From Ghiorsea sp. (GTDB taxonomy: Bacteria > Pseudomonadota > Zetaproteobacteria > Mariprofundales > Mariprofundaceae): a stretch of DNA of 17,083 nucleotides. Below are positions 7,494 through 15,208 of the stretch, piece by piece (within the stretch, counting starts at the first letter, position 1; the number at the start of each line of letters is the position of its first letter). Where the stretch lies: assembly GCA_030950765.1 (NCBI GenBank), contig JAUZQX010000116.1, positions 1 through 17,083 on the forward strand. The letters run 5' to 3'. Below the pieces are notes generated by a model. That model did no database searches and was not told where the DNA came from. It worked only from the letters and a program-made list of their open reading frames with translations. The translations under genes were made by a program, and so were the position numbers.

Positions 7494-8398
7494 GAGACCT
7501 GCCTGATGAGTTGCTGCATCATAGATTGGCTTTGCCCAATATAACCACCGCCAAAGAGATTGGCATGATTGAGGATGTGATACAGATTGTATAAATCTTT
7601 ACGTTGTTCGTAGCCGCTATCCAATGGGTAAACATGGTTGTAAGCTGCATAAAAGTCTTTGGAAAATCCACCAAAAAGTGTGGTCATTGCCAAATCACAT
7701 TCTCTATCACCATAGTACACAGCAGGGTCAAAGATGATGGGGTTTGCTTCAGTATCTGCTGCTGCATTCCCTGCCCATAAATCACCATGCAATAGGCATG
7801 GTATGGGTTGGTGATCTTGTAATAATTGTGGAAGTACGTTTAAAAGTTGCTCGGCTTCATCTTGAATACTGTTGTAAAAGCCATGTTGTACCGCCAGCTT
7901 GAATTGAGTGCCCAATCGCTGCTCTGCCCAAAAATTTAACCAATCATTTGTCCAAACATTGGTTTGCAGGTTTTCTCCAATCACATTATCTGTCTTAAAG
8001 CCAAATTGAGGTGCAGAGTGTTGGTGCAGCAGGGCTAAACCATGACCAAGAGCCGTTTGAGAAGCGGGTGTGCTGTGCCCAAAACCGATATATTCAAGAA
8101 TAAGCCAACTGTATTGTTCATTGCTGGCCAGTGTATAAACTTTGGGGATGCGTAAAGGGTTTTCTGGATTGATATGGTTGTTGAGTGTTTGTAAGCCCAA
8201 GTATTCTGCTTCTAAGGTGTGAAACTTATTGGCTTGGTTGGTTTTGATGAAAAAGTGTTGTCCACATCGGCTGCGCACATGCCAAGCCTGATGAATAGAA
8301 CCACCCGATACTGATTGCCAAGTATCAAGTTGCATATCTCGCCCTAAAATATCGGCAAGACTTGTGTTGATTTCAGTGCTTGCGGGAAACCTTGGCAT
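7490..8398 (-). CDS. Fructosamine kinase family protein (YniA/FN3K-like)
   Basis: A 302-residue protein with the aminoglycoside-phosphotransferase-like kinase fold. The catalytic loop HGDLWAGN spans residues 204-211 with D206 as likely base. The metal-binding segment DPAVYYGDRECDLAM begins at D224. These are signatures of ketosamine/fructosamine-3-kinases, which phosphorylate sugars on glycated proteins so that the adducts break down. Length matches the bacterial family. The glycine-rich P-loop reads SGGSIHQAW (31-39) and has no cysteine at the position that serves as a redox switch in some homologues. The start lies 26 nt inside the DUF2062 gene and the stop overlaps addA by 4 nt, so it is embedded in the operon. 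The physiological substrate is unknown. Confidence 0.92.
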   Translation of the reverse strand: MPRFPASTEINTSLADILGRDMQLDTWQSVSGGSIHQAWHVRSRCGQHFFIKTNQANKFHTLEAEYLGLQTLNNHINPENPLRIPKVYTLASNEQYSWLILEYIGFGHSTPASQTALGHGLALLHQHSAPQFGFKTDNVIGENLQTNVWTNDWLNFWAEQRLGTQFKLAVQHGFYNSIQDEAEQLLNVLPQLLQDHQPIPCLLHGDLWAGNAAADTEANPIIFDPAVYYGDRECDLAMTTLFGGFSKDFYAAYNHVYPLDSGYEQRKDLYNLYHILNHANLFGGGYIGQSQSMMQQLIRQVS

Positions 8399-8900
8399 GT
8401 TTTCGGTTTTTCCAGTTTTTCATCACACGCCATCGCCAAAAAAGCTGAATCCCAAAATAGCCCAGTATGGCACTTACTATGCCCGAAATAAAACAACCCA
8501 GTAGGAAAGGCTGCCAAATAAGTAAGGTGCCGTTAATCAGCCAATCAAGACTTAATTCCATTTCAAAGGGAACCTCGCCTACACCCAGCACTGTTGCGCC
8601 GACCTTATAAGCGGCATAAAACATGGGAGGCATGGTAAAGGGGTTGGTAATCCATACCAAAGCAGCTGACATGGGTAAGTTGGCGCTAAACAAAATGGCG
8701 ATACCCGCTGCCAACACCATTTGGAAAGGAATGGGAACCCAAGCACAGAATAAACCGATGGCGAAAGCTTTGGCAATGGAATGACGGTTAAAATGCCATA
8801 AATCAGCGTTGTGTAATAAAGAGCCAAAAACTTTCAAATATTTATTGTTTTTGATTGCCCTTGGGTTAGGCATGTATTTTCTGAGAAGCTTGCGGGGCAT
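8373..8900 (-). CDS. DUF2062 domain integral membrane protein
   Basis: A 175-residue protein. The family-typical start MPRKLLRKYMPNP leads to LWHFNRHSIAKAFAIGLFCAWVPIPFQM, which is characteristic of DUF2062. Membrane segments are visible at about residues 45-74, 78-105 and 125-150. The C-terminus is strongly basic (WKNRKHAKVSRKH). The function of the family is unknown; it is often described as an uncharacterised inner-membrane protein. The start codon lies only five bases after the metG stop with no strong Shine-Dalgarno, which suggests translation coupled to metG. The end overlaps the fructosamine-kinase start by 26 nt. Confidence 0.88.
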   Translation of the reverse strand: MPRKLLRKYMPNPRAIKNNKYLKVFGSLLHNADLWHFNRHSIAKAFAIGLFCAWVPIPFQMVLAAGIAILFSANLPMSAALVWITNPFTMPPMFYAAYKVGATVLGVGEVPFEMELSLDWLINGTLLIWQPFLLGCFISGIVSAILGYFGIQLFWRWRVMKNWKNRKHAKVSRKH

Positions 8901-8905
8901 AGCTT

Positions 8906-10483
8906 CTAGCTATCCATGCGCGGAAATACGGGGCGTGGTTTTTGGCATTGATGCCCAGCTTTCAACAAACCCCAGCCTGCAACATCGTGTAAACGTAAAG
9001 CTTCAATGCTGACATGTTCATCATTTAAAATCTGTGAGAGCATTTGTTGCATTTTTACAGGCATGATGGGGGATAGCTGCACCGCAATTAAACGCAGTGC
9101 TTCCACCAGATGGTATAATACAGTATCTAAACGTGCATCATTACCTTCTTTTGCCAATGTCCACGGTGCATTTTCAGCCACATAACGGTTGCCATGACGC
9201 ACCACTTGGCTGATGCGTTCAATCGCCAAATGGAATGCTTGATTATTTAAATGTATATCTACTTCGCGTTGCATGCCTTCAATATCGGCAATTAAAGCGC
9301 GGTCTTCACTTTGCTCCTCAACCACAGCAGGCAAGGTGCCATCGCGGTATTTTTGCAACATCGACAAGGAGCGGTTGAGTAAGTTGCCCACATCATTGGC
9401 AAGCTCACTGTTGTAGCGAATTTTGAGCGCATCATGCGAGAAATCACCATCTGCGCCAAAAGGCACTTCACGCAATAAGAAATAACGCAAGGTATCACTT
9501 TCATATTGGGCTAATAAATCAGCAGGTCTTAGAGCATTACCCTTGGACTTACTCATTTTTTCGCCTTCAACTGTCCACCAACCATGAGCAAACACTCGCT
9601 TAGGTAGGGGAAGCTCTGCTGCCATCAACATGGCTGGCCAATACACAGCGTGAAAACGCAAAATATCTTTACCAATCAAATGCACATCGGCAGGCCAATG
9701 TTTCATGTTTTCAGTGTCTTCAGGGAACCCCAGAGCCGATAAATAGTTGCTCAAAGCATCAATCCATACATAAATCACATGCCCTTCATCATCAGGCACG
9801 GGCACCCCCCAAGAAAATGTAGTACGTGAAATGGATAAATCTCTTAAACCACCTTCAACAAAACGAAGCACTTCGTTTTTGCGTGAAACTGGCGCGATGA
9901 AGTCAGGGTTGTCATTGATGTACGCAATGATTTTATCTTGATATTCACTGAGTTTGAAGAAGTAGGACTCTTCTTGGATCTTTTCTACGCTGCGTTTGCA
10001 GTCGGGGCAAATTTCTGCTTCAAGGCAATTTTCTTTTTCAGGGTGTGTGGCATCTTTAAGTTGGGTTTCAGTCCAGTAGGTTTCGCAAGGAACACAATAC
10101 CAGTCTTCATAAAAACCTTTATATATTGAACCATTATCTAGTAGACGTTTCCACATCGCATGAACGCCTTTTTTATGTCTATCCGAGCTTGTACGGATAA
10201 AATCATCATGGCTAATGGATAATTCTGGCCACAATGTTTCGTAGCGTTGCACTACTTGGTTGGCAAGTTCAATGGGCTCAATATCACGCTTTTCAGCCGC
10301 TTGTTGCACCTTTTGACCGTGCTCATCTACACCCGTTAAAAAGAATACATCATCACCCGATAACCGATGGTGACGCGCCAATACATCAGCAGCAATCGTG
10401 GTGTACATATGCCCCAAATGCGGCTCATCATTCACATAATAAATCGGTGTGGTCACATAATAAGGCTGCGTACTTTCTGGCAT
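8906..10483 (-). CDS. metG: Methionyl-tRNA synthetase
   Basis: A class I aminoacyl-tRNA synthetase of 525 residues that charges tRNA-Met for initiation and elongation. The HIGH-type motif is HLGH at residues 22-25 and the KMSKS motif is at 309-313 in GEKMSKSKGNALRP. A zinc knuckle is formed by CVPC (130-133) and CPDC (159-162) in the connective-peptide region. An anticodon-binding helical domain follows. The length indicates the short form lacking the C-terminal tRNA-binding (dimerisation) domain found in E. coli MetG. An AAGGAAA Shine-Dalgarno precedes the ATG. It heads the minus-strand gene set and is divergent from the GNAT gene, so the 143-bp gap must hold its promoter. Confidence 0.97.
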   Translation of the reverse strand: MPESTQPYYVTTPIYYVNDEPHLGHMYTTIAADVLARHHRLSGDDVFFLTGVDEHGQKVQQAAEKRDIEPIELANQVVQRYETLWPELSISHDDFIRTSSDRHKKGVHAMWKRLLDNGSIYKGFYEDWYCVPCETYWTETQLKDATHPEKENCLEAEICPDCKRSVEKIQEESYFFKLSEYQDKIIAYINDNPDFIAPVSRKNEVLRFVEGGLRDLSISRTTFSWGVPVPDDEGHVIYVWIDALSNYLSALGFPEDTENMKHWPADVHLIGKDILRFHAVYWPAMLMAAELPLPKRVFAHGWWTVEGEKMSKSKGNALRPADLLAQYESDTLRYFLLREVPFGADGDFSHDALKIRYNSELANDVGNLLNRSLSMLQKYRDGTLPAVVEEQSEDRALIADIEGMQREVDIHLNNQAFHLAIERISQVVRHGNRYVAENAPWTLAKEGNDARLDTVLYHLVEALRLIAVQLSPIMPVKMQQMLSQILNDEHVSIEALRLHDVAGWGLLKAGHQCQKPRPVFPRMDS

Positions 10484-10595
10484 GGGGAACTGTTTCCTTT
10501 GTCTTCAATCTGATAGTGGCGCACCTTAGCAAAAAAAATGGGGAAAAACACGCGATATTGATGTTCATAGTGATGTCATAAAAGTATATTAAGCT

Positions 10596-10601
10596 TGTCA
10601 A
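10596..10601 (-). promoter_or_regulatory. Possible -35 element in the metG upstream region
   Basis: On the minus strand the sequence TTGACA, a perfect sigma-70 -35 match, lies in the 143-bp gap between the divergent metG and GNAT genes. No equally good -10 box stands 16-18 bases downstream (the best is TGACAT at 17), so the call is weak. The same gap carries the short palindrome AAGATT-T-AATCTT at 10603-10615, directly before the GNAT Shine-Dalgarno. Confidence 0.2.
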
Positions 10602-10626
10602 AAAGATTTAATCTTGGGGATGCGTC

Positions 10627-11118
10627 GTGTTGGCAAGCGTAATACAAAAGAAAAATATGAAACTTGCGAAACATGGCATGCGTATTCGTGAGGCAACTAC
10701 CGAAGATTTAAGCAAGCTGACGGTGTTGGTGAGTGAACTTTTTGCTATTGAATCTGATTTTAAGCCTAATATTCGTAAACAGCGACAGGGGTTGGCATAT
10801 TTGATGGGCTGTGAGCAAGCAATAGTGTTGGTGGTGGATCTGGATCATGACATTATTGCGATGTGTACTTTGCAGCCACTGATCTCTACAGCAGAAGGCG
10901 GCACGGTGGGTATGGTGGAAGATTTAATCGTTGCCGAAGCTTGGCGAGGTCGAGGATTGGGAACTCAGCTTTTAAATGCAGTTGAAGCAGTCGCTTTGGC
11001 GCAAGGTATGAGTCGGTTACAGCTACTTGCAGGGCGCGGCAATGCAGAAGCCCAATTGTTTTTTGATAAACAACAATGGCAAAAAACCAATATGCGTGTG
11101 CGCCGAAAAAACCTTTAA
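10627..11118 (+). CDS. GNAT family N-acetyltransferase
   Basis: The gene encodes up to 163 residues of the Gcn5-related fold. The acetyl-CoA binding motif A is visible as VEDLIVAEAWRGRGLGTQLL, with the RGRGLG pyrophosphate loop, followed by the usual helix and the LFFDKQQWQKTNM C-terminal strand-helix. The acceptor cannot be predicted; small molecules, amino acids and proteins are all possible. The start is uncertain: GTG at 10627 has a GGGGA site six bases upstream, whereas ATGs at 10657 and 10678 lack one. The fold itself begins at about MRIREAT (10678), so any of the three would give a complete domain. It precedes ribD on the same strand with a 74-nt gap. Confidence 0.85.
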   Translation: MLASVIQKKNMKLAKHGMRIREATTEDLSKLTVLVSELFAIESDFKPNIRKQRQGLAYLMGCEQAIVLVVDLDHDIIAMCTLQPLISTAEGGTVGMVEDLIVAEAWRGRGLGTQLLNAVEAVALAQGMSRLQLLAGRGNAEAQLFFDKQQWQKTNMRVRRKNL

Positions 11119-11192
11119 GGTTTAACCGAATGTATTTTTTAAACTTCAAAACAGGCGACTTCAAAAACAAATAGATTGCTGTAAGCTTGGCT

Positions 11193-12287
11193 ATGATGAA
11201 AGAAGAAATTGTAGCGAATATACACCAACAATGGATGCAAATGGCATTGTCTGAAGCCATGAAAGCTGTGGGTAATACGCATCCTAATCCTGCTGTGGGT
11301 GCTGTGATTGTGCGTGATGGGCAAGTGTTGGGCAAAGGGTTTACCCAAACCTGTGGTGGCAACCATGCTGAAGTTGAAGCCTTGCAAGCCGCAGGTGATG
11401 TGACAGGGGCAACCTTATATGTCACTTTAGAACCATGCGCTGCTCAGGGGCGAACACCAGCTTGTACATCGGCTATTATCCCATCAGGCATTCAGACCGT
11501 GGTGTATGCATCATCCGACCCTAACCCACAGATGGCAGGCGGGGCGCAAGTATTAGAGGCTGCTGGTATCGAAGTGGTGGCCAATGTTTGCCAAGCCGAA
11601 GCTGACCGTCTTAACCGCCCATTTTTTCATTATATTCAGTATAACATGCCGTGGCTGATTGCTAAAGCTGCGATTTCGTTGGATGGCAAGATGGCAACCC
11701 GCACCAAACATTCGCAATGGATTAGTGGTGCCGAATCGCGCCAACATGCCCATGGTGTGCGCGCTTTGTGTGATGCGATTGTGGTGGGTGTGGGCACACT
11801 TGTATCGGATAATCCATCATTAACGGTGCGTGATGCAGCCATAATTGGTCAACCACCATTGCGGGTGATGCTGGGAAAACATGCACCTAAACCTTGGAAG
11901 GATTGTAAACTGCTCTCTGATGAAGCGCCTAGCCGTTTTTATGTGATGCATGATAGTGATGATGCTTTGGCTTGGTCTGAGCTGGGTATGGAAGTGGTTT
12001 TGGTGGAGAATTATGAGGCTGCATTTCAACATTTGGCTGCTGATGGCTGTTTGCAAGTCTTGCTTGAAGGCGGTGGTAAACTTCACGCTGCATGTTTGGA
12101 GCACGGCATCAGCAATGAATTATTGCTTTATCAAGCACCTGTATTGATTGGCGGCGTGGATGCCATGAGTTTTTGGCATGGTGAAGGTGTTGAAACCATG
12201 CAAGATGCCCTACACATTCAAAATATTGAGCGGGTGATGTTGGGGCAAGATATGTGTATCCGTGGGGACATTGTTTACCCTTCTTAA
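11193..12287 (+). CDS. ribD: Bifunctional riboflavin deaminase/reductase RibD
   Basis: RibD carries out two steps of riboflavin synthesis: deamination of the pyrimidine ring of the GTP cyclohydrolase II product, then NADPH-dependent reduction of the ribosyl side chain. The N-terminal deaminase shows the zinc-binding HAEVEAL (H58, E60 from the ATG at 11193) and PCAAQGRTPAC (C82, C91). Most relatives have PCSHxGRTPPC, so the usual histidine is replaced here. The reductase half begins near PWLIAKAAISLDGKMAT and contains DAIVVGVGTLVSDNP and LLEGGGKLHAACL. I place the start at ATG 11193; ATG 11196 and TTG 11187 are alternatives, and ATG 11235 would still keep the domain. No FMN riboswitch is evident upstream. 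No other rib gene lies nearby. Confidence 0.93.
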   Translation: MMKEEIVANIHQQWMQMALSEAMKAVGNTHPNPAVGAVIVRDGQVLGKGFTQTCGGNHAEVEALQAAGDVTGATLYVTLEPCAAQGRTPACTSAIIPSGIQTVVYASSDPNPQMAGGAQVLEAAGIEVVANVCQAEADRLNRPFFHYIQYNMPWLIAKAAISLDGKMATRTKHSQWISGAESRQHAHGVRALCDAIVVGVGTLVSDNPSLTVRDAAIIGQPPLRVMLGKHAPKPWKDCKLLSDEAPSRFYVMHDSDDALAWSELGMEVVLVENYEAAFQHLAADGCLQVLLEGGGKLHAACLEHGISNELLLYQAPVLIGGVDAMSFWHGEGVETMQDALHIQNIERVMLGQDMCIRGDIVYPS

Positions 12288-14568
12288 ATCCGCACCATTA
12301 TTGTTGCCTAGCCTTGCTTGGGTATTGGGTTTAAGCCTTGCCTGTTTAGATGTTTTTTCTTGGTTTTATATGCCCTTGTTGTTACCACTGCTTTGGTGGT
12401 GGCGCCAAACTTGGTTGTATTTTTTATTGGCAGGGTTTGTGTTTGGCGTAAGTAGCTTGGCTTGGCAAACCTCCCAACTTGAAGTTGATAACAGTTGGTT
12501 CAACCAAAAAATAAATATCCAAGCTACCATTGATGATGTGCGGCAAACAGCACAATACACCCGCCTTAAACTTGACCATATCCAGCGCGATGATGGGCAA
12601 GTGCTCAACGCTAAAATCAATGTGTATGTCTATCATCATGGGCAAACATTGTTGCCTGATATGGATATTAAACTGCGTGTAAAACTGCATCAACCGCGCA
12701 ACAAAAAGAACCCAACTTATTTTGATTATGAGCAATATTTATTTCATCAAGGTGTTGCTTTGGTGGGCAGTGTTTCAGGTAAGGTTGAAATCATCAATCA
12801 TCACATATCTTGGCTGGAGCAGGGTAGGCAAAAGATAAGGCATGTTTTGACTCGTTTGGATGATGATCAACAGGGTATTTTGTTGGCTTTGTTGCTGGCA
12901 GATAGAAGCCGTATCCCCCTTGGTATTGATGATGCCTTTGCCGCCAGCGGTGCAACGCATTTGTTGGCAATTTCAGGCTTACACATGGGTTTGGTGGCTG
13001 GCTGGGGTTTTATTCTTGCTTGGTGGCTGATCACGCGCCGCGAATCTTGGATTGTACGTTTTCCAGTGCGCACTTTTGCGCTCACCGCAGGTATGCTTCT
13101 CGCCTTTGTTTACGCCTTGCTTGCAGGTTTTCCTATTCCTGCACAACGCGCCTTTTTGATGCTGCTTGCCGCTGTATTGGCATGGTCGCTTCGTGCGACA
13201 TTGATGCCGCTCAACACCATGTTCGCAGCCTTGATGTTGATAACGCTGATAGATCCAGCATCAGTCTTGTCGGTTTCGTTATGGCTATCGTTTACCGCGA
13301 CTTCGGCATTGCTAATTTGGGCAGGGCGACAGCCCAAGGTTGAAAGCATGTATGCCAAGGCATGGATGTGGCTTAAAGGTATGTTTTGGGTGTCTATCAT
13401 TGCATCACTCGCCACTTTGCCCTTGATTGGTTATGTCTTTGAGCGGTTGCCCGCGTGGAGTTTGCTCGCCAACACACTGCTTGTGCCATTGTATGCCTTT
13501 TGGGTACTACCTTTGGCATTGTTGGGCGAGTTTTTTGCGCTTTGGGGTGGTTCAAGCTGGGCTGTACACATTTTTGAATGGTCAGGCTGGGGTATCAGTT
13601 GGGGCAATCAGGTTTTGTTGTGGATACATACCCTGCCAGCAGGTAGTTTATGGTTACGCGGTGTTTTGCCTTGGCTGTATGTGTTATTCGCAGTGTTTTT
13701 ATTATTATCGGGTTCATTTTGGTATCAATCGAAGCGATGGATGTCTGCATCTATATTGTTGATAAGTCTTGGTTTGTATGCCGTGGTAATGTTGGGTGAA
13801 GCTGAGGTCAAACAAGCACAATTATACGTTTGGGATGTAGGGCAAGGTGCATCATCATTGTTGGTGTTACCTGATTTTAAGCTGTTGATTGATGTTTCAG
13901 GAAAAAGAGGCAGTAAATTTAATGGTGGTACGATTGCCGCACAGAATATGCGACATTTGGGTTGGCTTCATGCCGATGCTGTGCTGCTTAGCCATGCCCA
14001 ATCTGACCATGCAGGTGGCATCAAACGACTGTTGGCAAGTTTAAATGGTGTGCATGAGCTTTGGCTTGCGGATGTGCCAAAGAACCATGCCTATTTTGCT
14101 GAAGTGATGAATAAAATGCCTGTGCGCTGGTTAAAAAAAGGGGATAACTTTGATATAAAAGGGAAAAACCATGTCAAAGTGCTTTGGCCGCCCCAGGGGT
14201 ATGCGCCACGTAATAATAACAATACTTCATTGGTCTTAGAAATCACTTTAATCACAGGGCAAAAGCTGCTGTTCGCAGGTGATATGGAAGCCCCTGTAGA
14301 GTGGGAAATTTTAAATGATATTCAGCCTGTTGATGTGATGTTGATGCCGCACCATGGCAGCAAAACATCAAGTACGCCTGCATTTGTAGACAAGGTTCAG
14401 CCTAAGATTGTTATCGCGCAGACAGGTTATAAAAACCACTATGGTTTCCCCAAAGCAGAAGTGGTGAAGCGGTACCAGAATAGGGGTGCAAACATCATCA
14501 ATACAGCCGATGGAGCTGTGCACATTGTTTTTAAAGGAGATGGTGTAAGTTTCAACAAAAAATGGTAA
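12262..14568 (+). CDS. comEC: ComEC/Rec2 DNA uptake channel protein
   Basis: A 768-residue polytopic inner-membrane protein, full length for the family. Order: N-terminal membrane segments, a soluble OB-like domain (about residues 80-180), then the Competence membrane domain with the hallmark ATHLLAISGLHMGLVAG (about residues 231-247). A C-terminal metallo-beta-lactamase-like domain starts near residue 515 with YVWDVGQGASSLL. The metal motif is SHAQSDHAGG at about 575 and MPHHGSKTSS follows later. ComEC passes single-stranded DNA into the cytoplasm during natural transformation, and the C-terminal domain may degrade the other strand. The GTG at 12262 lies 26 nt inside ribD, with TTG 12271 as an alternative, so expression is probably coupled to ribD. 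Presence suggests, but does not prove, competence. Confidence 0.94.
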   Translation: MGTLFTLLKSAPLLLPSLAWVLGLSLACLDVFSWFYMPLLLPLLWWWRQTWLYFLLAGFVFGVSSLAWQTSQLEVDNSWFNQKINIQATIDDVRQTAQYTRLKLDHIQRDDGQVLNAKINVYVYHHGQTLLPDMDIKLRVKLHQPRNKKNPTYFDYEQYLFHQGVALVGSVSGKVEIINHHISWLEQGRQKIRHVLTRLDDDQQGILLALLLADRSRIPLGIDDAFAASGATHLLAISGLHMGLVAGWGFILAWWLITRRESWIVRFPVRTFALTAGMLLAFVYALLAGFPIPAQRAFLMLLAAVLAWSLRATLMPLNTMFAALMLITLIDPASVLSVSLWLSFTATSALLIWAGRQPKVESMYAKAWMWLKGMFWVSIIASLATLPLIGYVFERLPAWSLLANTLLVPLYAFWVLPLALLGEFFALWGGSSWAVHIFEWSGWGISWGNQVLLWIHTLPAGSLWLRGVLPWLYVLFAVFLLLSGSFWYQSKRWMSASILLISLGLYAVVMLGEAEVKQAQLYVWDVGQGASSLLVLPDFKLLIDVSGKRGSKFNGGTIAAQNMRHLGWLHADAVLLSHAQSDHAGGIKRLLASLNGVHELWLADVPKNHAYFAEVMNKMPVRWLKKGDNFDIKGKNHVKVLWPPQGYAPRNNNNTSLVLEITLITGQKLLFAGDMEAPVEWEILNDIQPVDVMLMPHHGSKTSSTPAFVDKVQPKIVIAQTGYKNHYGFPKAEVVKRYQNRGANIINTADGAVHIVFKGDGVSFNKKW

Positions 14569-14589
14569 GAATATTGGAAAAACAACAAG

Positions 14590-14636
14590 AAAAAGACCTG
14601 CTCGGGGAGGGGGGGGAGGAAGGGAGAGCAGGTCTT
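14590..14636 (-). terminator. Strong hairpin with G-rich loop, intrinsic terminator on the minus strand
   Basis: Perfect 11-bp arms AAGACCTGCTC (14593-14603) and GAGCAGGTCTT (14626-14636) enclose a 22-nt loop. On the plus strand the loop is almost all guanine: runs of 4, 8, 2 and 3 G separated by A. Read on the minus strand the stem is followed by TTTTTCTTGTTG, a good intrinsic terminator for a transcript coming from the right. On the plus strand the tail AGTCTTTG is weaker, but the hairpin may still end comEC transcripts. Confidence 0.6.
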
Positions 14637-14647
14637 AGTCTTTGCAG

Positions 14648-14813
14648 TCGTTGGACTGGCGTTGCAACCTACAAAAACAGAACCCTAAAAAGTTAGGGGG
14701 ATGCCGCTTGCTAGTTTCAGGTTTCCCAAAAAAGGGAATCACACCACCAGCCAATTGGCTTCCATATAAAACGTATCGGTTCAGTTTTATAAGCTACAAC
14801 GCCAGTCCAACGA
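14648..14813. repeat. 166-bp unit closed by a perfect 17-bp inverted repeat (candidate structured RNA or MITE)
   Basis: The arm TCGTTGGACTGGCGTTG (14648-14664) is repeated exactly in reverse complement at 14797-14813. Inside are four more hairpins in series: CCCTAA/TTAGGG (14683-14698), TTCCC/GGGAA (14723-14738), AGCC/GGCT (14749-14760) and ATAAAAC/GTTTTAT (14766-14790). Together they give a five-stem branched structure that could form on either strand. A terminator reading out on the minus strand lies 12 bp to the left, so a minus-strand small RNA of about 230-300 nt is one reading. A decayed non-autonomous element with 17-bp terminal repeats is the other; no target duplication is visible. 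I do not recognise a known RNA family. Confidence 0.5.
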
Positions 14814-14957
14814 TGCGCTGTTGTTTAAGTATCAGCACAGGCGATGCCAAAGGATGTGATAAAGGTCATTTTTGTTGTTTTTATTGAGTTTTCCGCATGT
14901 ATACATAAATATTTCAAGATTATCGGCATATTTACCAGCATAAAAACCGATATTTTT

Positions 14958-14981
14958 TTGACGATGGTGTCAATTTTTCTT
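14958..14981 (+). terminator. Weak intrinsic terminator-like hairpin
   Basis: The stem TTGAC/GTCAA (14958-14962 and 14969-14973) has a six-base loop and is followed by TTTTTCTTT. The geometry suits a plus-strand terminator, but the stem is only 5 bp with two GC pairs, so it would be weak. It could insulate the next small frames from read-through out of comEC. Confidence 0.3.
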
Positions 14982-15010
14982 TGGTAGTTCCTGTCGAAAT
15001 AGTTTAAGCT

Positions 15011-15046
15011 TTTGATTTAACAGGGTAAGGGGGCTTACGAATCAAA
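15011..15046. promoter_or_regulatory. Nested inverted repeat upstream of the toxin-antitoxin remnant, possible operator
   Basis: The outer arms TTTGATT (15011-15017) and AATCAAA (15040-15046) enclose an inner perfect hairpin GTAAG-GGGG-CTTAC (15025-15038). The structure ends 12 bases before the ATG at 15059. Phd-type antitoxins bind palindromes in this position to repress their own operon, so an old operator is a reasonable guess; recombination or transcript-folding roles are equally possible. Confidence 0.35.
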
Positions 15047-15058
15047 TATTTAATTCAT

Positions 15059-15208
15059 ATGACACAGAATAATCAGTGGGACACATCCAATCAGGAAACA
15101 CAAAAACAGAAACCAGATTTTGTTTCTTTTATGCAAGAATCTCCCTTAGTTGGTGCAGATATTGATGTGCAACGTCTTGATTCATCAACACGAGAGGTTT
15201 CACTGTGA
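15059..15208 (+). pseudogene. Remnant of a Phd/YefM-type antitoxin
   Basis: The short frame has 49 codons. The last 30 residues, DFVSFMQESPLVGADIDV and then QRLDSSTREVSL, match the toxin-binding tail usual in Phd-family antitoxins that pair with PIN-domain toxins (pattern F..FL..SPL.G.D/E......S.REV.L, from memory). The N-terminal DNA-binding Phd fold of about 40-50 residues is missing: MTQNNQW runs into a short Gln-rich link and then the tail, as expected from an internal deletion. The stop overlaps the next frame as GTGA (15205-15208), the usual antitoxin-toxin junction. No Shine-Dalgarno is close to the ATG. It is probably non-functional as a repressor; whether a peptide is still made is unknown. 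Confidence 0.55.

Larger units (their letters stand above)
14814..15058. other. Non-coding spacer with several short inverted repeats
   Basis: With the preceding element this completes the 490-bp gap between comEC and the next reading frame. I see no gene in it. It holds TATCGG/CCGATA (14921-14926 and 14947-14952), the weak TTGAC/GTCAA hairpin listed separately and the nested repeat at 15011-15046. The composition is AT-rich. A minus-strand promoter for an RNA running left would have to lie here; TATACA near 14901-14906 is a possible -10, but it lacks a clear -35. Confidence 0.4.

Noticed and set aside
11119..11192. FMN riboswitch before ribD
   Set aside because: The gap is only 74 bp and none of the conserved RFN-element segments is present. 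It does contain AAACCTT-T-AAGGTTT at the GNAT stop, but the T run comes too late for a confident terminator.
10886..11425. 179-codon minus-strand frame across the GNAT and ribD genes
   Set aside because: It spans the ends of two clearly real plus-strand genes in opposite sense; a shadow.
14642..14887. 81-codon plus-strand frame over the inverted-repeat element
   Set aside because: It runs straight through the 17-bp arms and hairpins and has no ribosome binding site; the pairing explains the sequence better than coding does.
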